In this document: in pieces, positions 48,136 to 57,195 of the stretch
How the letters are laid out: the number at the start of each line of letters is the position of its first letter
Numbering within the stretch: the stretch's first letter is position 1
DNA from: Arthrobacter sp. H35-D1
GTDB taxonomy: Bacteria; Actinomycetota; Actinomycetes; Actinomycetales; Micrococcaceae
Length of the DNA: 64,000 nt
Reading direction: 5' to 3'
Assembly (NCBI RefSeq): GCF_030063185.1
Contig: NZ_JASISP010000006.1
Span: forward strand, 62,001-126,000
Notes under the pieces: generated by a model
Told to the model about the DNA's origin: nothing
The model's database searches: none
Seen by the model: the letters and a program-made list of their open reading frames with translations, nothing else
Program-made: the position numbers and the translations under genes

Positions 48136-48262
48136 GGCACGAAAGCACCCGGCCTGGAGCTGGGGTCCCGGAGCGAGGATGGATTTTGCACGCGAGGAAC
48201 GAGCGGGAAAATCTTACTGCGAGCGAGGGTCCCCGGCGCAGGGCCGGGCTCTTTGTGCCTGT
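48136..48262. repeat. Nested imperfect inverted-repeat element
   Basis: AAGGCACGAAAGCACCCGGCC at about 48135-48155 is the near complement of GGGCCGGGCTCTTTGTGCCT (48241-48260). Inside are a weaker second pair (GGGGTCCC against GGGTCCCC) and an inner one (GATTTT against AAAATC), so the whole 127 bases could fold as one long stem. It lies between the convergent pyrD and aldo/keto reductase genes. Elements of this type may act as terminators or as miniature mobile repeats; no T-run is present. Confidence 0.6.
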
Positions 48263-48277
48263 TGCGCCGAGTGGCGG

Positions 48278-49282
48278 CTAAGCCACGCGCGTGGGCGGGC
48301 TGACCGTCAACGCGGGGTCCTTGATGATGCTGGGGGCCAGTGCAGTGTCAATGGCGGCCATGAGCTCGGCCGGGATCTTCACTCCCGAGGCCTTGACGTT
48401 CTCCGTGACCTGTTCGGGGCGGGACGCGCCCACCAGGGCAGTGGCCACGTTCTCATTTTGCAGCACCCACGCAATCGCCAGCTGGGACATTTTCAACCCC
48501 AGCTCATCGGCGATGGGCCGAAGTTTTTGCACATTGGACAGGATGTCCTCGTCGAGGTAGTCCTTGATGGTGTTTTTGCCACCGTGCTCGTCCGTGGCAC
48601 GCGAATCCGCCGGCAGCGGCTGACCCGGCAGGTACTTGCCTGACAGCACGCCCTGCGCCATGGGAGACCACACCACCTGGGACATGCCGAGTTCGAGGGA
48701 GGCTGGAACCACTTCGGGCTCGATCACACGCCACAGCGCCGAGTACTGCGGCTGGTTGGAGACGAGGGAGAAACCGGCCTCGCGTGCCAGGGCCTGTCCG
48801 TCGCGCAGCTGCTGGGCGTTCCACTCTGAAACACCAATGTAGAGCGCCTTTCCCGAGCGCACCACGTCGGCGAAGGCTGAGATGGTTTCCTCCAACGGCG
48901 TCTCGTGGTCGTAGCGGTGTGCCTGGTACAAGTCCACATAGTCCATGTTCAAGCGGCGCAACGAACCATTGATGCCCTCCATGATGTGCTTGCGCGACAA
49001 CCCGGTGTCGTTGGGACCCTTTGGCCCGACCGGCCAGTACACCTTCGTGAAGATTTCAAGGGATTCCCGGCGCTCCGAGGCCAGGGCAGCACCGAGGACT
49101 TCTTCCGCGGCACCGTTGGCATAGGCGTCGGCGGTGTCAAACGTGGTGATGCCGGCGTCGAGGGCGGCACGCACACAGCTCGTAGCGACGTCGTTTTCGA
49201 CCTGTGAACCGTGCGTGAGCCAGTTGCCGTAGGTGATTTCAGTGATTTTCAGGCCAGAGCGGCCAAGGTATCTGTATTCCAT
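48278..49282 (-). CDS. Aldo/keto reductase, KCNAB-like
   Basis: A 334-residue NADPH-dependent reductase of the AKR6/KCNAB-type group (voltage-gated potassium channel beta subunit fold). Start MEYRYLGRSGLKITEITYG; catalytic residues in FDTADAYANGAAEEVLG, FTKVYWPVG and LYQAHRYDHETP; cofactor end motif VGASRPEQVTENV. The position of histidine after LYQA agrees with this group. Probable role: reduction of aldehydes or methylglyoxal. Single gene, convergent with pyrD. Confidence 0.91.
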   Translation of the reverse strand: MEYRYLGRSGLKITEITYGNWLTHGSQVENDVATSCVRAALDAGITTFDTADAYANGAAEEVLGAALASERRESLEIFTKVYWPVGPKGPNDTGLSRKHIMEGINGSLRRLNMDYVDLYQAHRYDHETPLEETISAFADVVRSGKALYIGVSEWNAQQLRDGQALAREAGFSLVSNQPQYSALWRVIEPEVVPASLELGMSQVVWSPMAQGVLSGKYLPGQPLPADSRATDEHGGKNTIKDYLDEDILSNVQKLRPIADELGLKMSQLAIAWVLQNENVATALVGASRPEQVTENVKASGVKIPAELMAAIDTALAPSIIKDPALTVSPPTRVA

Positions 49283-49342
49283 AAAGCCAGCTTAACCACT
49301 TAGCCGACCGTGGCGCATCCTTTGGCCCAACTGATTAACGCA

Positions 49343-49381
49343 CGACGCCGGCCGCTTCCCTTGGGAAGACGACCGGCGTCG
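49343..49381. terminator. Hairpin upstream of the aldo/keto reductase, downstream of DUF3043
   Basis: CGACGCCGGCCGCTTCCC pairs with GGGAAGACGACCGGCGTCG with minor mismatches around a 2-base loop. It lies 183 bases beyond the DUF3043 stop on the minus strand and just before the reductase promoter, so it may stop read-through from DUF3043. Confidence 0.5.
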
Positions 49382-49391
49382 AGTACGCAGG

Positions 49392-49563
49392 AGTGGTTGG
49401 GCCCACCACAGTGGTCCGTTGGGCCCACACGCCCGCGGGCCCCTGATTGCTGACGCGGCACCGGCTTGCAGCCAAGGTGCGGTTGCTTGGGCCCACTTGG
49501 GCCCACGACCGCGCGGCCCCTGGTTGCTGACGCGTCAGCGGCTGCAATCAGGGAGCGGTTGGG
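49392..49563. repeat. Two imperfect tandem copies of an approximately 77-90-bp unit
   Basis: Both copies contain GGTTG, TGGGCCCAC, a second TTGGGCCCAC, GCGGGCCCCTG or GCGGCCCCTG, TTGCTGACGCG and GGTGCGGTTG or GGAGCGGTTG in the same order. The shared TTGCTGACGCG block starts at about 49447 and 49524. The array fills the gap between the reductase and DUF3043 genes and ends three bases before the DUF3043 stop. No coding potential; origin unknown. Confidence 0.6.
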
Positions 49564-49565
49564 GA

Positions 49566-50168
49566 CTAGGTGGGCCACTCGCCGCGGGCCACCATGGGCT
49601 TGGGAAGGCGCATGCGGCGAAACTGCAGGGAGCGCATGCAGCAGTACCAAATGACGCCCTGGTCCACGGAACCGTACTTGGCGATGAGGCGCTGCTTGAC
49701 CTTGCGACCCATCAGCCAGGTGTCGATGACCACGTAGGCCACCATGACCCAGAAGACACCAAAGAGAATGATGGAGGCGTTGCTTGTCGGGGGCAGCACC
49801 ACTGTCAGCAGCACGATCGCCAGGGCGGCAAACATGACAAATTCGCCCAAGCTGAAGCGTGCGTCGACGTAGTCGCGGGCATAGCGTTTCTGCGGCCCCT
49901 TGTCACGGAGGGGCAGGAACCGCTCTTCACCGGTGTCAAGTGCCCGGCGGGTCCGGGCCTGCTGTTCGCGGCGCGCATCGCGGTTGGCCACCTTGGCGGC
50001 GGCCCGGTCGTTGGGCACGAGCGGGCGTTTGCGCGCCTCCTCCTGCGCCTTGCGCGAGGGAGTGGGCACGCCCTTGGCTGATCGGGGGTCCTTGGACCGG
50101 CCGAACTGCTCGTCATGGGCAGGCAGCGACTGCGGGGCGGGGGATTGATCTTTCTTACGTCCAAACAC
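49566..50168 (-). CDS. DUF3043 membrane protein
   Basis: A 200-residue actinobacterial protein. Polar, basic N-terminal half with the family pattern FGRKKDQ, GVPTPSRKAQEEARKRPLV, DRAAAKVANRDARREQQARTR and ALDTGEERFLPLRDKGPQKR; then two membrane helices (about 118-138 and 143-160) and a basic tail. Function unknown. GTG 50168 gives the start seen across the family. It is divergent from the M20 peptidase gene with only 70 bases between. Confidence 0.88.
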   Translation of the reverse strand: MFGRKKDQSPAPQSLPAHDEQFGRSKDPRSAKGVPTPSRKAQEEARKRPLVPNDRAAAKVANRDARREQQARTRRALDTGEERFLPLRDKGPQKRYARDYVDARFSLGEFVMFAALAIVLLTVVLPPTSNASIILFGVFWVMVAYVVIDTWLMGRKVKQRLIAKYGSVDQGVIWYCCMRSLQFRRMRLPKPMVARGEWPT

Positions 50169-50238
50169 CCGTACAGGATACCCTGAACCGGGCGGCGACC
50201 TTGACCGGGCCGACTTCTTCGGCGGTAGTCTGGGGATT

Positions 50239-51693
50239 ATGACCACTGCAGAGAACACAGCCTCCCCGCTCGACGCCCTTCCCGCCGCGGCATTGCAAGC
50301 AGCCGCCCTGCGCGAAAGCGTGGACACCCATTTCGCTGCCACTGTCGCAGAGCTCGTGGACCTGGTGGCGATTCCCGGCATTGCCTGGGACGCCTTTGAC
50401 CCGGCAGCACTGGAGCGCAGCTGCGAGGCCGTGGCAACCCTCATCCGCTCCACCGTCCTGGACGACGTTCGCATTCTGCGCGTGCCCAAGGACGACGGCG
50501 GGCAGGGAGGTCCCGCCGTCGTGGCCAGGAAAGTTGCTGCGCCGGGAATGCCAACGGTGGTGCTCTACGCCCACCACGACGTGCAGCCGCCGGGGGACGA
50601 GTCCTTGTGGGACAGTGAGCCCTTCGCGGCCCAGGAGCGCAACGGGCGTTTGTACGGTCGCGGCGCAGCGGACGACAAGGCCGGGATCATGGCCCACATC
50701 GCGTCCTTCCGGGCCGTCATGGACACGCTGGGCGACGACTTTGGTGTTGGCGTGACGTTCTTCATTGAAGGGGAGGAGGAGGCAGGCTCGCCCACCTTTG
50801 CCGCTTTCCTTGCCGAACACCGCGAGTTGTTGGCCGGGGACGTCATTGTTGTTGCCGACTCCGCGAACTGGAAGGTGGGCGTTCCGGCGCTCACCACGAG
50901 CCTGCGGGGGCTGGTGGACGGCATCGTGGAGGTCAGGGTCGCAAGCCATGCAGTGCACTCGGGCATGTTTGGCGGTCCGCTGCTTGACGCTCCCACCATT
51001 CTGGCCAGGCTCATCGCCACCTTCCACGACGAGCAGGGCAGCGTGGCCATCAAGGGCCTGCATGCCAGCGACGCTGCGGCCGTGGATTATGCGGAGGAGG
51101 CCTTTCGCGCCGATGCCGGGGTGCTCGACGGCGTACGGCTCGCCGGCAGTGGCAGCCTCACCTCCCGGCTGTGGAACAAACCAGCCTTGTCGATCATTGG
51201 CATGGACGTCCCCACAGTGGAGTTGAGTTCCAACACGCTCCTGCCGACGGCCCGGGCCAAGATCAGCCTGCGGCTGGCACCGGGCCAGGATCCGGCGTCG
51301 GCCTTGGCGGCACTGGAGGACCATGTTCTGGCCAATGCCCCCTTTGGGGCGCAGGCCACTTTCACCCGCGGGGAAGCCGGGCAGCCGTTTGCCACCGACA
51401 CGTCGGCCCCGGCTGCCCAGGCAGCGCTGTGGGCCATGGGGCAGGCCTGGGGTGTCCCGGCCGTGGAAACCGGCATGGGCGGATCCATCCCCTTTATCGC
51501 CGACCTGTTGGAATGCTTCCCGGCCGCACAAATCCTTGTGACGGGTGTGGAGGATCCGGACTCCCGGGCACACAGTGCCAACGAGTCCCTTCACCTGGGC
51601 GACTTTGCCAAGGCGATCGTCTCCCAAGCACTCCTGCTGGCTGCCATCAACGCAGGGGCATTGGGGGAACAGGGCTGGGAACAGAAAGACTGA
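50239..51693 (+). CDS. M20 family metallopeptidase (dipeptidase-like)
   Basis: A 484-residue di-zinc peptidase of the ArgE/DapE/carnosinase group. Metal ligands and catalytic acids appear in LYAHHDVQPPG, RGAADDKAG, the catalytic pair IEGEEEAGSP and later AHSANESLHLGD; the dimerisation (lid) domain at about 215-370 contains SHAVHSGMFGG. Probably cleaves dipeptides or N-acyl amino acids in the cytosol. Confidence 0.92.
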   Translation: MTTAENTASPLDALPAAALQAAALRESVDTHFAATVAELVDLVAIPGIAWDAFDPAALERSCEAVATLIRSTVLDDVRILRVPKDDGGQGGPAVVARKVAAPGMPTVVLYAHHDVQPPGDESLWDSEPFAAQERNGRLYGRGAADDKAGIMAHIASFRAVMDTLGDDFGVGVTFFIEGEEEAGSPTFAAFLAEHRELLAGDVIVVADSANWKVGVPALTTSLRGLVDGIVEVRVASHAVHSGMFGGPLLDAPTILARLIATFHDEQGSVAIKGLHASDAAAVDYAEEAFRADAGVLDGVRLAGSGSLTSRLWNKPALSIIGMDVPTVELSSNTLLPTARAKISLRLAPGQDPASALAALEDHVLANAPFGAQATFTRGEAGQPFATDTSAPAAQAALWAMGQAWGVPAVETGMGGSIPFIADLLECFPAAQILVTGVEDPDSRAHSANESLHLGDFAKAIVSQALLLAAINAGALGEQGWEQKD

Positions 51694-51770
51694 CCCGGCG
51701 GTTGCCATAAGTTAGCGCCCGTGCCGGGCTCGACGTAGCATGTAGTAGTACCCCCACGTTAGGAAATGCC

Positions 51771-52154
51771 ATGACAGCAAATGTCCACGAAGAAACCTCA
51801 GCAGACGCCGTCCAGGCCGAGCTGCCCACCCACGGCGTGTTGATCAGCGATGTTGCCGCTGGCAAGGTGCGCAGCCTGCTTGAGCAGGAAGGCCGCACGG
51901 ACTTGCGCTTGCGCGTGGCAGTCCAGCCCGGCGGGTGCTCGGGGCTGATCTACCAGCTTTACTTTGACGAACGTGTGCTTGACGGAGACGCCGTGCGCGA
52001 CTTTGACGGCGTCGAAGTCGTCATTGACAAAATGAGTGTGCCGTACCTGGCTGGTGCCAGCATTGACTTCGAAGACACCATCTCAAAGCAGGGTTTCACC
52101 ATTGACAACCCCAACGCCGGAGGCTCTTGCGCCTGCGGTGATTCATTCCACTAA
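51771..52154 (+). CDS. erpA: Iron-sulfur cluster insertion protein (HesB/IscA/ErpA)
   Basis: A 127-residue A-type carrier that passes Fe-S clusters to apoproteins. The three conserved cysteines are in QPGGCSGLIYQLYFD and GGSCACGDSF at the C-terminus. The first 20 residues are a variable polar extension. It lies just upstream of the cytochrome oxidase genes, whose partner complex includes the Rieske Fe-S protein, a conserved actinobacterial arrangement. Confidence 0.93.
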   Translation: MTANVHEETSADAVQAELPTHGVLISDVAAGKVRSLLEQEGRTDLRLRVAVQPGGCSGLIYQLYFDERVLDGDAVRDFDGVEVVIDKMSVPYLAGASIDFEDTISKQGFTIDNPNAGGSCACGDSFH

Positions 52155-52337
52155 ACAAACACTGCTGCTCGAAATGGGTCTGTCGAAGAAATATTCTTTT
52201 GCGACTTCCGACGCACGGAGGGTTTTGTGCGATTTTTGCTTGCCATAGCGGTAAGCTCTACATCGAGTAGTAAAACCCATTCCGCTCCGACGGGCCCAAT
52301 CCGTCGCAGAGCGCAGCAACAAGAGGAAGGGCCGTCT

Positions 52338-53210
52338 GTGAGTTCGCAGGACCGAACCGGCAGCCGACGCGCAAAAGTCATCCCCATCGCGGGGCTGGCG
52401 ATTGCCGGAGCGTTAGCTTTGTCAGGATGCACGGCAGAGAATAAGAACGGCTGGATGCCAGCCGAGCGTGACACCACCAATCACACGGCGGGGGTCATTG
52501 ACCTGTGGGTCAATACGTGGATCACCGTCTTGATCATCGGGCTCATCACCTGGGGACTGATTATCTGGTGCATCATCGCGTACCGGCGCCGCAAGGGTGC
52601 CACGGGCTTCCCGCGCCAGACTAGTTACAACCTCCCCCTGGAGGTTTTTTATGTGTTGGTGCCATTGTTCATGGTGCTGGTGTTCTTCCACTTCACCAGT
52701 GTGGAGACGCAGTCCATCAACGCCCGCGACGACAATCCCGATGTGACGATTGACGTCCGCGCCAAACAGTGGTCTTGGGACTTCAACTACCTGAGCGGCA
52801 ACGACGTCAAGGAGTCCGTGTACTCTGTTGGCGTCCAGGCCGAGCTTGATGGAAAACCGTTCGACAAGTCGACGCTGCCCACGCTGTATTTGCCGGTGAA
52901 CCGTTCGGTTGAGCTTCAGTTGAACGCCCGCGACGTGATCCACTCGTTCTGGGTGCCGGCATTCCTGGACAAGAAGGACATCCTTCCCGGCAAGACCAAC
53001 TACATGACCCTGACGCCGACGGCGTTGGGCGAGTACGACGGAAAGTGTGCAGAACTTTGTGGTGAATACCACTCCGAGATGCTCTTCAACGTCAAGGTGG
53101 TTACGCAGGCCGAATTTGACGCACACCTGGCGTCGTTGAAGGCCAAGGGCCAGACCGGCGAGCTGACCGAAAAGTACGACCGTAATCCTAACGCTGTGAA
53201 TCAGAAGTAG
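52338..53210 (+). CDS. ctaC: Cytochrome c oxidase subunit II
   Basis: A 290-residue lipoprotein subunit of the aa3 oxidase. Signal peptide with lipobox ALSGC, two membrane helices (about 50-75 and 92-112), and a periplasm-facing cupredoxin domain binding the dinuclear CuA centre: RDVIHSFWVPAF and CAELCGEYHSEM supply the histidines, cysteines, glutamate and methionine. Start GTG 52338 has AGAGGAAGG before it. It takes electrons from the di-haem QcrC in the actinobacterial supercomplex. First gene of ctaC-ctaD-ctaF. Confidence 0.95.
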   Translation: MSSQDRTGSRRAKVIPIAGLAIAGALALSGCTAENKNGWMPAERDTTNHTAGVIDLWVNTWITVLIIGLITWGLIIWCIIAYRRRKGATGFPRQTSYNLPLEVFYVLVPLFMVLVFFHFTSVETQSINARDDNPDVTIDVRAKQWSWDFNYLSGNDVKESVYSVGVQAELDGKPFDKSTLPTLYLPVNRSVELQLNARDVIHSFWVPAFLDKKDILPGKTNYMTLTPTALGEYDGKCAELCGEYHSEMLFNVKVVTQAEFDAHLASLKAKGQTGELTEKYDRNPNAVNQK

Positions 53211-53222
53211 GGGGAGAGGAAA

Positions 53223-54932
53223 GTGTCTACGCTCGAGTATTCGGCAACCGAAGTGAATTCGGCTGCTCCTAAGGTCGTTCCGGTATCCAAGGGACGCATC
53301 GTCGTCAATTGGATCACCTCAACCGACCACAAGACCATCGGGTACATGTACCTGATCGCATCATTTATCTTTTTCTGCCTCGGTGGCGTCATGGCGCTCA
53401 TCATCCGTGCGGAGCTGTTTGAGCCGGGTATGCAGATCCTGCAGACCAAGGATCAGTACAACCAGTTGTTCACCATGCACGGCACCATCATGCTGCTCAT
53501 GTTTGCAACGCCGCTCTTTGCCGGATTTGCCAACGTCATCATGCCGTTGCAAATTGGTGCCCCCGACGTTGCCTTCCCGCGTCTGAACGCGCTGGCTTTC
53601 TGGTTCTTCCTCTTTGGCAGCACCATTGCCGTGTCAGGTTTCATCACCCCGCAGGGTGCTGCAGCGTTTGGCTGGTTTGCGTACGCGCCGCTGTCAAACA
53701 CCACGTTCAGCCCCGGAGTTGGTGGCGACTTGTGGGTCTTTGGCTTGGCCTTGTCGGGTTTTGGCACCATTCTGGGTTCGGTGAACTTCATCACCACCAT
53801 CATTTGCATGCGTGCCCCCGGCATGACCATGTGGCGCATGCCCATCTTCACCTGGAACACCCTCATCACCGGCATCTTGGTCCTGATGGCGTTCCCCCCG
53901 CTGGCAGCTGCGCTGTTCGCGCTCGGAGCAGACCGGCGCTTTGGGGCGCACATATTTGATCCAGAGTATGGCGGTGCCATACTCTGGCAACACTTGTTCT
54001 GGTTCTTCGGCCACCCCGAGGTCTATATCATCGCCTTGCCGTTCTTCGGCATTGTTTCTGAGATCTTCCCGGTCTTCAGCCGCAAGCCAATCTTCGGCTA
54101 TAAGGGCCTTGTGTTTGCGACGATCTCCATTGCCGCCCTGTCCGTAACCGTGTGGGCCCACCACATGTACGTGACCGGCCAGGTCATGCTGCCGTTCTTC
54201 TCCTTTATGACAATGCTGATCGCGGTGCCCACCGGCGTGAAGTTCTTCAACTGGATTGGAACCATGTGGCGTGGTTCGCTCACGTTCGAAACGCCCATGT
54301 TGTGGAGCCTCGGCTTCATTGTCACGTTCCTGTTCGGTGGCTTGACAGGCATCATCCTGGCATCACCCCCGCTTGACTTCCACGTGTCCGACACCTACTT
54401 TGTGGTGGCCCACTTCCATTACGTGGTCTTCGGCACCGTCGTGTTTGCCATGTTCGCCGGCTTCTACTTCTGGTGGCCCAAGTTCACTGGAAAGATGCTC
54501 AACGAACGCTTGGGCAAGATCCACTTCTGGCTCTTGTTCCTTGGCTTCCACGGCACGTTCCTGATCCAGCACTGGTTGGGTGTTCTGGGCATGCCGCGTC
54601 GCTACGCCGACTACATGATCGAGGATAACTTCACGTGGATGAACCAGTTCTCCACCATCGCCTCCTTCGTGTTGGGCGCTTCAATGATCCCGTGGTTCTG
54701 GAACGTGTACATCACCTGGCGCAGTGGCAAGAAGGTTGAAGTTGACGATCCCTGGGGCTTTGGTGCGTCACTGGAGTGGGCAACATCGTGCCCGCCGCCG
54801 CGCCACAACTTCACTTCGCTGCCGCGCATCCGCTCGGAGCGTCCGGCCCTGGATCTACACCATCCTGAGCTTGCACCCCATTACCAGCCGGCCCAGCCGG
54901 TGACGGCATCCTCGAAGGGAGCACAAAAGTGA
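53223..54932 (+). CDS. ctaD: Cytochrome c oxidase subunit I
   Basis: A 569-residue, 12-helix haem-copper oxidase subunit that reduces O2 to water and pumps protons. Haem and copper ligands: [23 protein letters not shown] with the cross-linked His-Tyr pair, [10 protein letters not shown] (CuB histidines) and [10 protein letters not shown] (haem a and a3 histidines). The D-channel pattern near [17 protein letters not shown] fits a type A oxidase. GTG start 13 bases after ctaC; its stop overlaps the next start by four bases. Confidence 0.97.
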   Translation: MSTLEYSATEVNSAAPKVVPVSKGRIVVNWITSTDHKTIGYMYLIASFIFFCLGGVMALIIRAELFEPGMQILQTKDQYNQLFTMHGTIMLLMFATPLFAGFANVIMPLQIGAPDVAFPRLNALAFWFFLFGSTIAVSGFITPQGAAAFGWFAYAPLSNTTFSPGVGGDLWVFGLALSGFGTILGSVNFITTIICMRAPGMTMWRMPIFTWNTLITGILVLMAFPPLAAALFALGADRRFGAHIFDPEYGGAILWQHLFWFFGHPEVYIIALPFFGIVSEIFPVFSRKPIFGYKGLVFATISIAALSVTVWAHHMYVTGQVMLPFFSFMTMLIAVPTGVKFFNWIGTMWRGSLTFETPMLWSLGFIVTFLFGGLTGIILASPPLDFHVSDTYFVVAHFHYVVFGTVVFAMFAGFYFWWPKFTGKMLNERLGKIHFWLLFLGFHGTFLIQHWLGVLGMPRRYADYMIEDNFTWMNQFSTIASFVLGASMIPWFWNVYITWRSGKKVEVDDPWGFGASLEWATSCPPPRHNFTSLPRIRSERPALDLHHPELAPHYQPAQPVTASSKGAQK

Positions 54933-55330
54933 AGGTAGAAGCTTGGCTCTTCCTGCTCGTGGGTGTGTTCTTCATGCCAGTGGGGACCGTCTATGGATTC
55001 ATGGTGGATTGGATGGAGCCCGTAGGGTTCTTGGCCCTTTACCTGGTGGGGGCGCTGTGCCTCATGATCGGTGCGTACCTCCACTACACGGGCAACCGTG
55101 TGGGACCGCGCCCCGAGGACCGCCTCGACGCCGAAGTCCACGAAGGCGCCGGTGAGCAGGGCCACTTCAGCCCCTGGAGCTGGTGGCCGCTGATGCTGGC
55201 GTTGGCCTGTGCTGCGGGATTCTTGGGCTTGGCCGTGGGCTGGTGGATCTTCCTGGTCGGCGCCGGCCTGGCCGTGATCGGCCTGATCGGCTGGGTTTAC
55301 GAATACAGCCGCGGAGACCACGCACACTAG
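54929..55330 (+). CDS. ctaF: Cytochrome c oxidase subunit IV (actinobacterial type)
   Basis: A 133-residue protein with four hydrophobic helices and the family's typical opening [15 protein letters not shown], a polar loop [21 protein letters not shown], and the closing EYSRGDHAH. It is a small structural subunit found only with actinobacterial aa3 oxidases. GTG overlaps the ctaD stop (GTGA). A strong terminator follows. Confidence 0.93.
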   Translation: MKVEAWLFLLVGVFFMPVGTVYGFMVDWMEPVGFLALYLVGALCLMIGAYLHYTGNRVGPRPEDRLDAEVHEGAGEQGHFSPWSWWPLMLALACAAGFLGLAVGWWIFLVGAGLAVIGLIGWVYEYSRGDHAH

Positions 55331-55375
55331 GCGTCGCCCACTGCCCCGGCTTGGGCGTGGGTACAGAATGCAGAA

Positions 55376-55417
55376 GGGATTGTTCCCCACTAAAAAGTGG
55401 GGAACAATCCCTTTTTT
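55376..55417 (+). terminator. Strong intrinsic terminator after ctaF
   Basis: A perfect 16-bp stem (GGGATTGTTCCCCACT with AGTGGGGAACAATCCC), a 4-base AAAA loop and a TTTTTT tail, 45 bases after ctaF. The stem is symmetrical and could also serve the convergent ptsH transcript. Confidence 0.95.
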
Positions 55418-55430
55418 GTTTGTAGCGGAG

Positions 55431-55718
55431 CTAGGAAGGATCGGTCAGATCGGTGTGCAACAATTCCGCCAAGTGATCCACGGCAACCCGAATGGCTTGC
55501 TCATCCGCGTCGCAGGTCATGACACCGATCTCAATTTCCATCCCGTGCTGGAAATCGGCGCTCATGACTTCAAGCAGCGACCGGCCGTCCACGGACGCCG
55601 TCCCGTCCTTGGAGAGCGTGACAGGCAATCCGGTTTGGTTCACTGCGCGGACGAAAACAGCGGCCGGACGGGCATGAAGTCCGACGCTTGAGGCCACAGT
55701 GGCCTTGCGGGTGTACAT
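55431..55718 (-). CDS. ptsH: HPr family phosphocarrier protein
   Basis: A 95-residue HPr. The phosphorylated histidine is in SSVGLHARPAAVFV, and the regulatory serine region reads DGRSLLEVMSADFQHG. It carries phosphate from enzyme I to sugar-specific enzyme II complexes of the PTS; no other PTS gene is nearby, so the partners lie elsewhere. It is divergent from a GntR/HutC-type regulator that may control it. Confidence 0.92.
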   Translation of the reverse strand: MYTRKATVASSVGLHARPAAVFVRAVNQTGLPVTLSKDGTASVDGRSLLEVMSADFQHGMEIEIGVMTCDADEQAIRVAVDHLAELLHTDLTDPS

Positions 55719-55800
55719 GGGATAAAACTCCTTGGCGGTAGATGCTTCTGTATAGAGGGTAGTCGTGTTTTAGGCTGGTACCGGTGAACAGAGGAGTTTC

Positions 55801-56580
55801 ATGGGCTATTTGGTGCCGCCGGCGAAGGACATCCCGGGAGAGTTGGACAGGAACTCAAGGATTTCGGTGCACATTCAACTGCGTGAACTGTTGCGCAGCC
55901 ATATTGAGCACGGCAGCAAGGCCGGCCGGCAACTGCCGTCCGAGCGGGACATGGCCAGCCATTTTGGTGTGGCCCGCATGACGCTCCGTCACGCCGTGGA
56001 TGCTCTCGTCGAAGAGGAACTCCTTGAACGAGTGGTTGGCATTGGCACTTTCGTGGCGCGTCCCAAGATGGACCTGAGCCTGAAGTTGACCTCTTACTCA
56101 GAGGAAATGACACGGCGCGGAATGCGTCCCTCCGCCCGTACATTGGCCTTTGAGCAAATCCCCGCCACGGCCCGCCTGGCGCGTGAACTCCAGCTTGAGG
56201 AGGGCCAGGGCGTGGTGAGGCTGCGCCGCCTTCTGCTGGCCGACGAAGAGCCGATGAGCGTTGACGAGAACTTCATCCCCGCTTGGCGTGTGCCGGGCAT
56301 TCTGGACGGCGGGCCGCCGTCGTCGTTGTACAACACCCTGGAGGAGCGGTACGGACTGGTGATGGAATGGGGCGAAGACACCATTGAAGCCAATGCCTCG
56401 GCTCCCTCCATTGCGCGGTTGCTGAAAGTTGAGGTCGGGGCCCCGGTGCTGCGCACTGAACGCCATGCGTTTGTTGCGCGCTCCACCGTTGACTATTCCG
56501 TTTCCTTCTACCGCGCGGACCGCTATAAGCTGCGTGTGCCCCTCCTGAGGCCCGGCGTGCGCCCGCGACGCATGTATTAG
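55801..56580 (+). CDS. GntR-family regulator, HutC subfamily
   Basis: A 259-residue regulator with an N-terminal winged helix (VHIQLRELLRSHIEHGS, then LPSERDMASHFGVARMTLRHAVDALVEE, about residues 23-80) and a C-terminal UTRA ligand domain (about 95-245, ending SVSFYRADRYKLRVPLLRPG). HutC-type members such as DasR and NagR respond to phosphorylated amino sugars and control sugar uptake. Its place beside ptsH suggests control of PTS genes; the 82-base intergenic region has no site I can name with confidence. Confidence 0.9.
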   Translation: MGYLVPPAKDIPGELDRNSRISVHIQLRELLRSHIEHGSKAGRQLPSERDMASHFGVARMTLRHAVDALVEEELLERVVGIGTFVARPKMDLSLKLTSYSEEMTRRGMRPSARTLAFEQIPATARLARELQLEEGQGVVRLRRLLLADEEPMSVDENFIPAWRVPGILDGGPPSSLYNTLEERYGLVMEWGEDTIEANASAPSIARLLKVEVGAPVLRTERHAFVARSTVDYSVSFYRADRYKLRVPLLRPGVRPRRMY

Positions 56581-56763
56581 CGCCATCCATGCGGCGGCCC
56601 CTGCCAGGGGCCGTCGGAGCCCTTCTGCCGGCGCATGCACGACGACGGGATGCCGCGCGCCGTGGGAGGCCACGGCGCGCGGGGGAGCGGGACGCGTCCA
56701 TGAGCTGATATTGCCACGGGACGGCAGGGCAAAGTCTCGAACAGCAAACGCTCGGACAGCAAA

Positions 56764-56801
56764 AAAGCAGTGGGGGGGGTGACCCACGGCACCCCCCCCC
56801 A
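56764..56801 (-). terminator. G/C-run hairpin, left member of a pair
   Basis: GGGGGGGGTG (56772-56781) pairs with CACCCCCCCC (56790-56799). On the minus strand the stem is followed within four bases by TTTTTT, so it reads as a terminator for leftward transcription, although the nearest leftward gene is qcrB beyond a second, similar hairpin. Confidence 0.5.
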
Positions 56802-56817
56802 GCAAAGACCAACTAAG

Positions 56818-57057
<240 letters not shown>

Positions 57058-57120
57058 TTCTTTGTGTTTTTTTGGCCTGGGGCGGTTGGTGAAATCTTTC
57101 AAAACACAACCGTCGTGACA

Positions 57121-57161
57121 AAAAAAACGGTGGGGGGTGTTACCCCTTGGTACCCCCCCCA
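57121..57161 (-). terminator. Intrinsic terminator of the ctaE-qcrCAB operon
   Basis: GTGGGGGG (57129-57136) pairs with CCCCCCAC (57154-57161), extended inside by partly paired bases. On the minus strand the stem is followed two bases later by a run of eight T. It lies 35 bases beyond the qcrB stop. Its sequence closely parallels the hairpin at 56772-56799. Confidence 0.8.
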
Positions 57162-57195
57162 CTGCAAGAAGCAATGCTGTTGGTGCGTGCTGCTT

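Noticed and set aside
55719-55800. DasR-type operator between ptsH and the GntR gene
   Set aside because: GGCTGGTACCGGTG only loosely resembles the ACTGGTCTAGACCAGT consensus, so I did not list it as a site.
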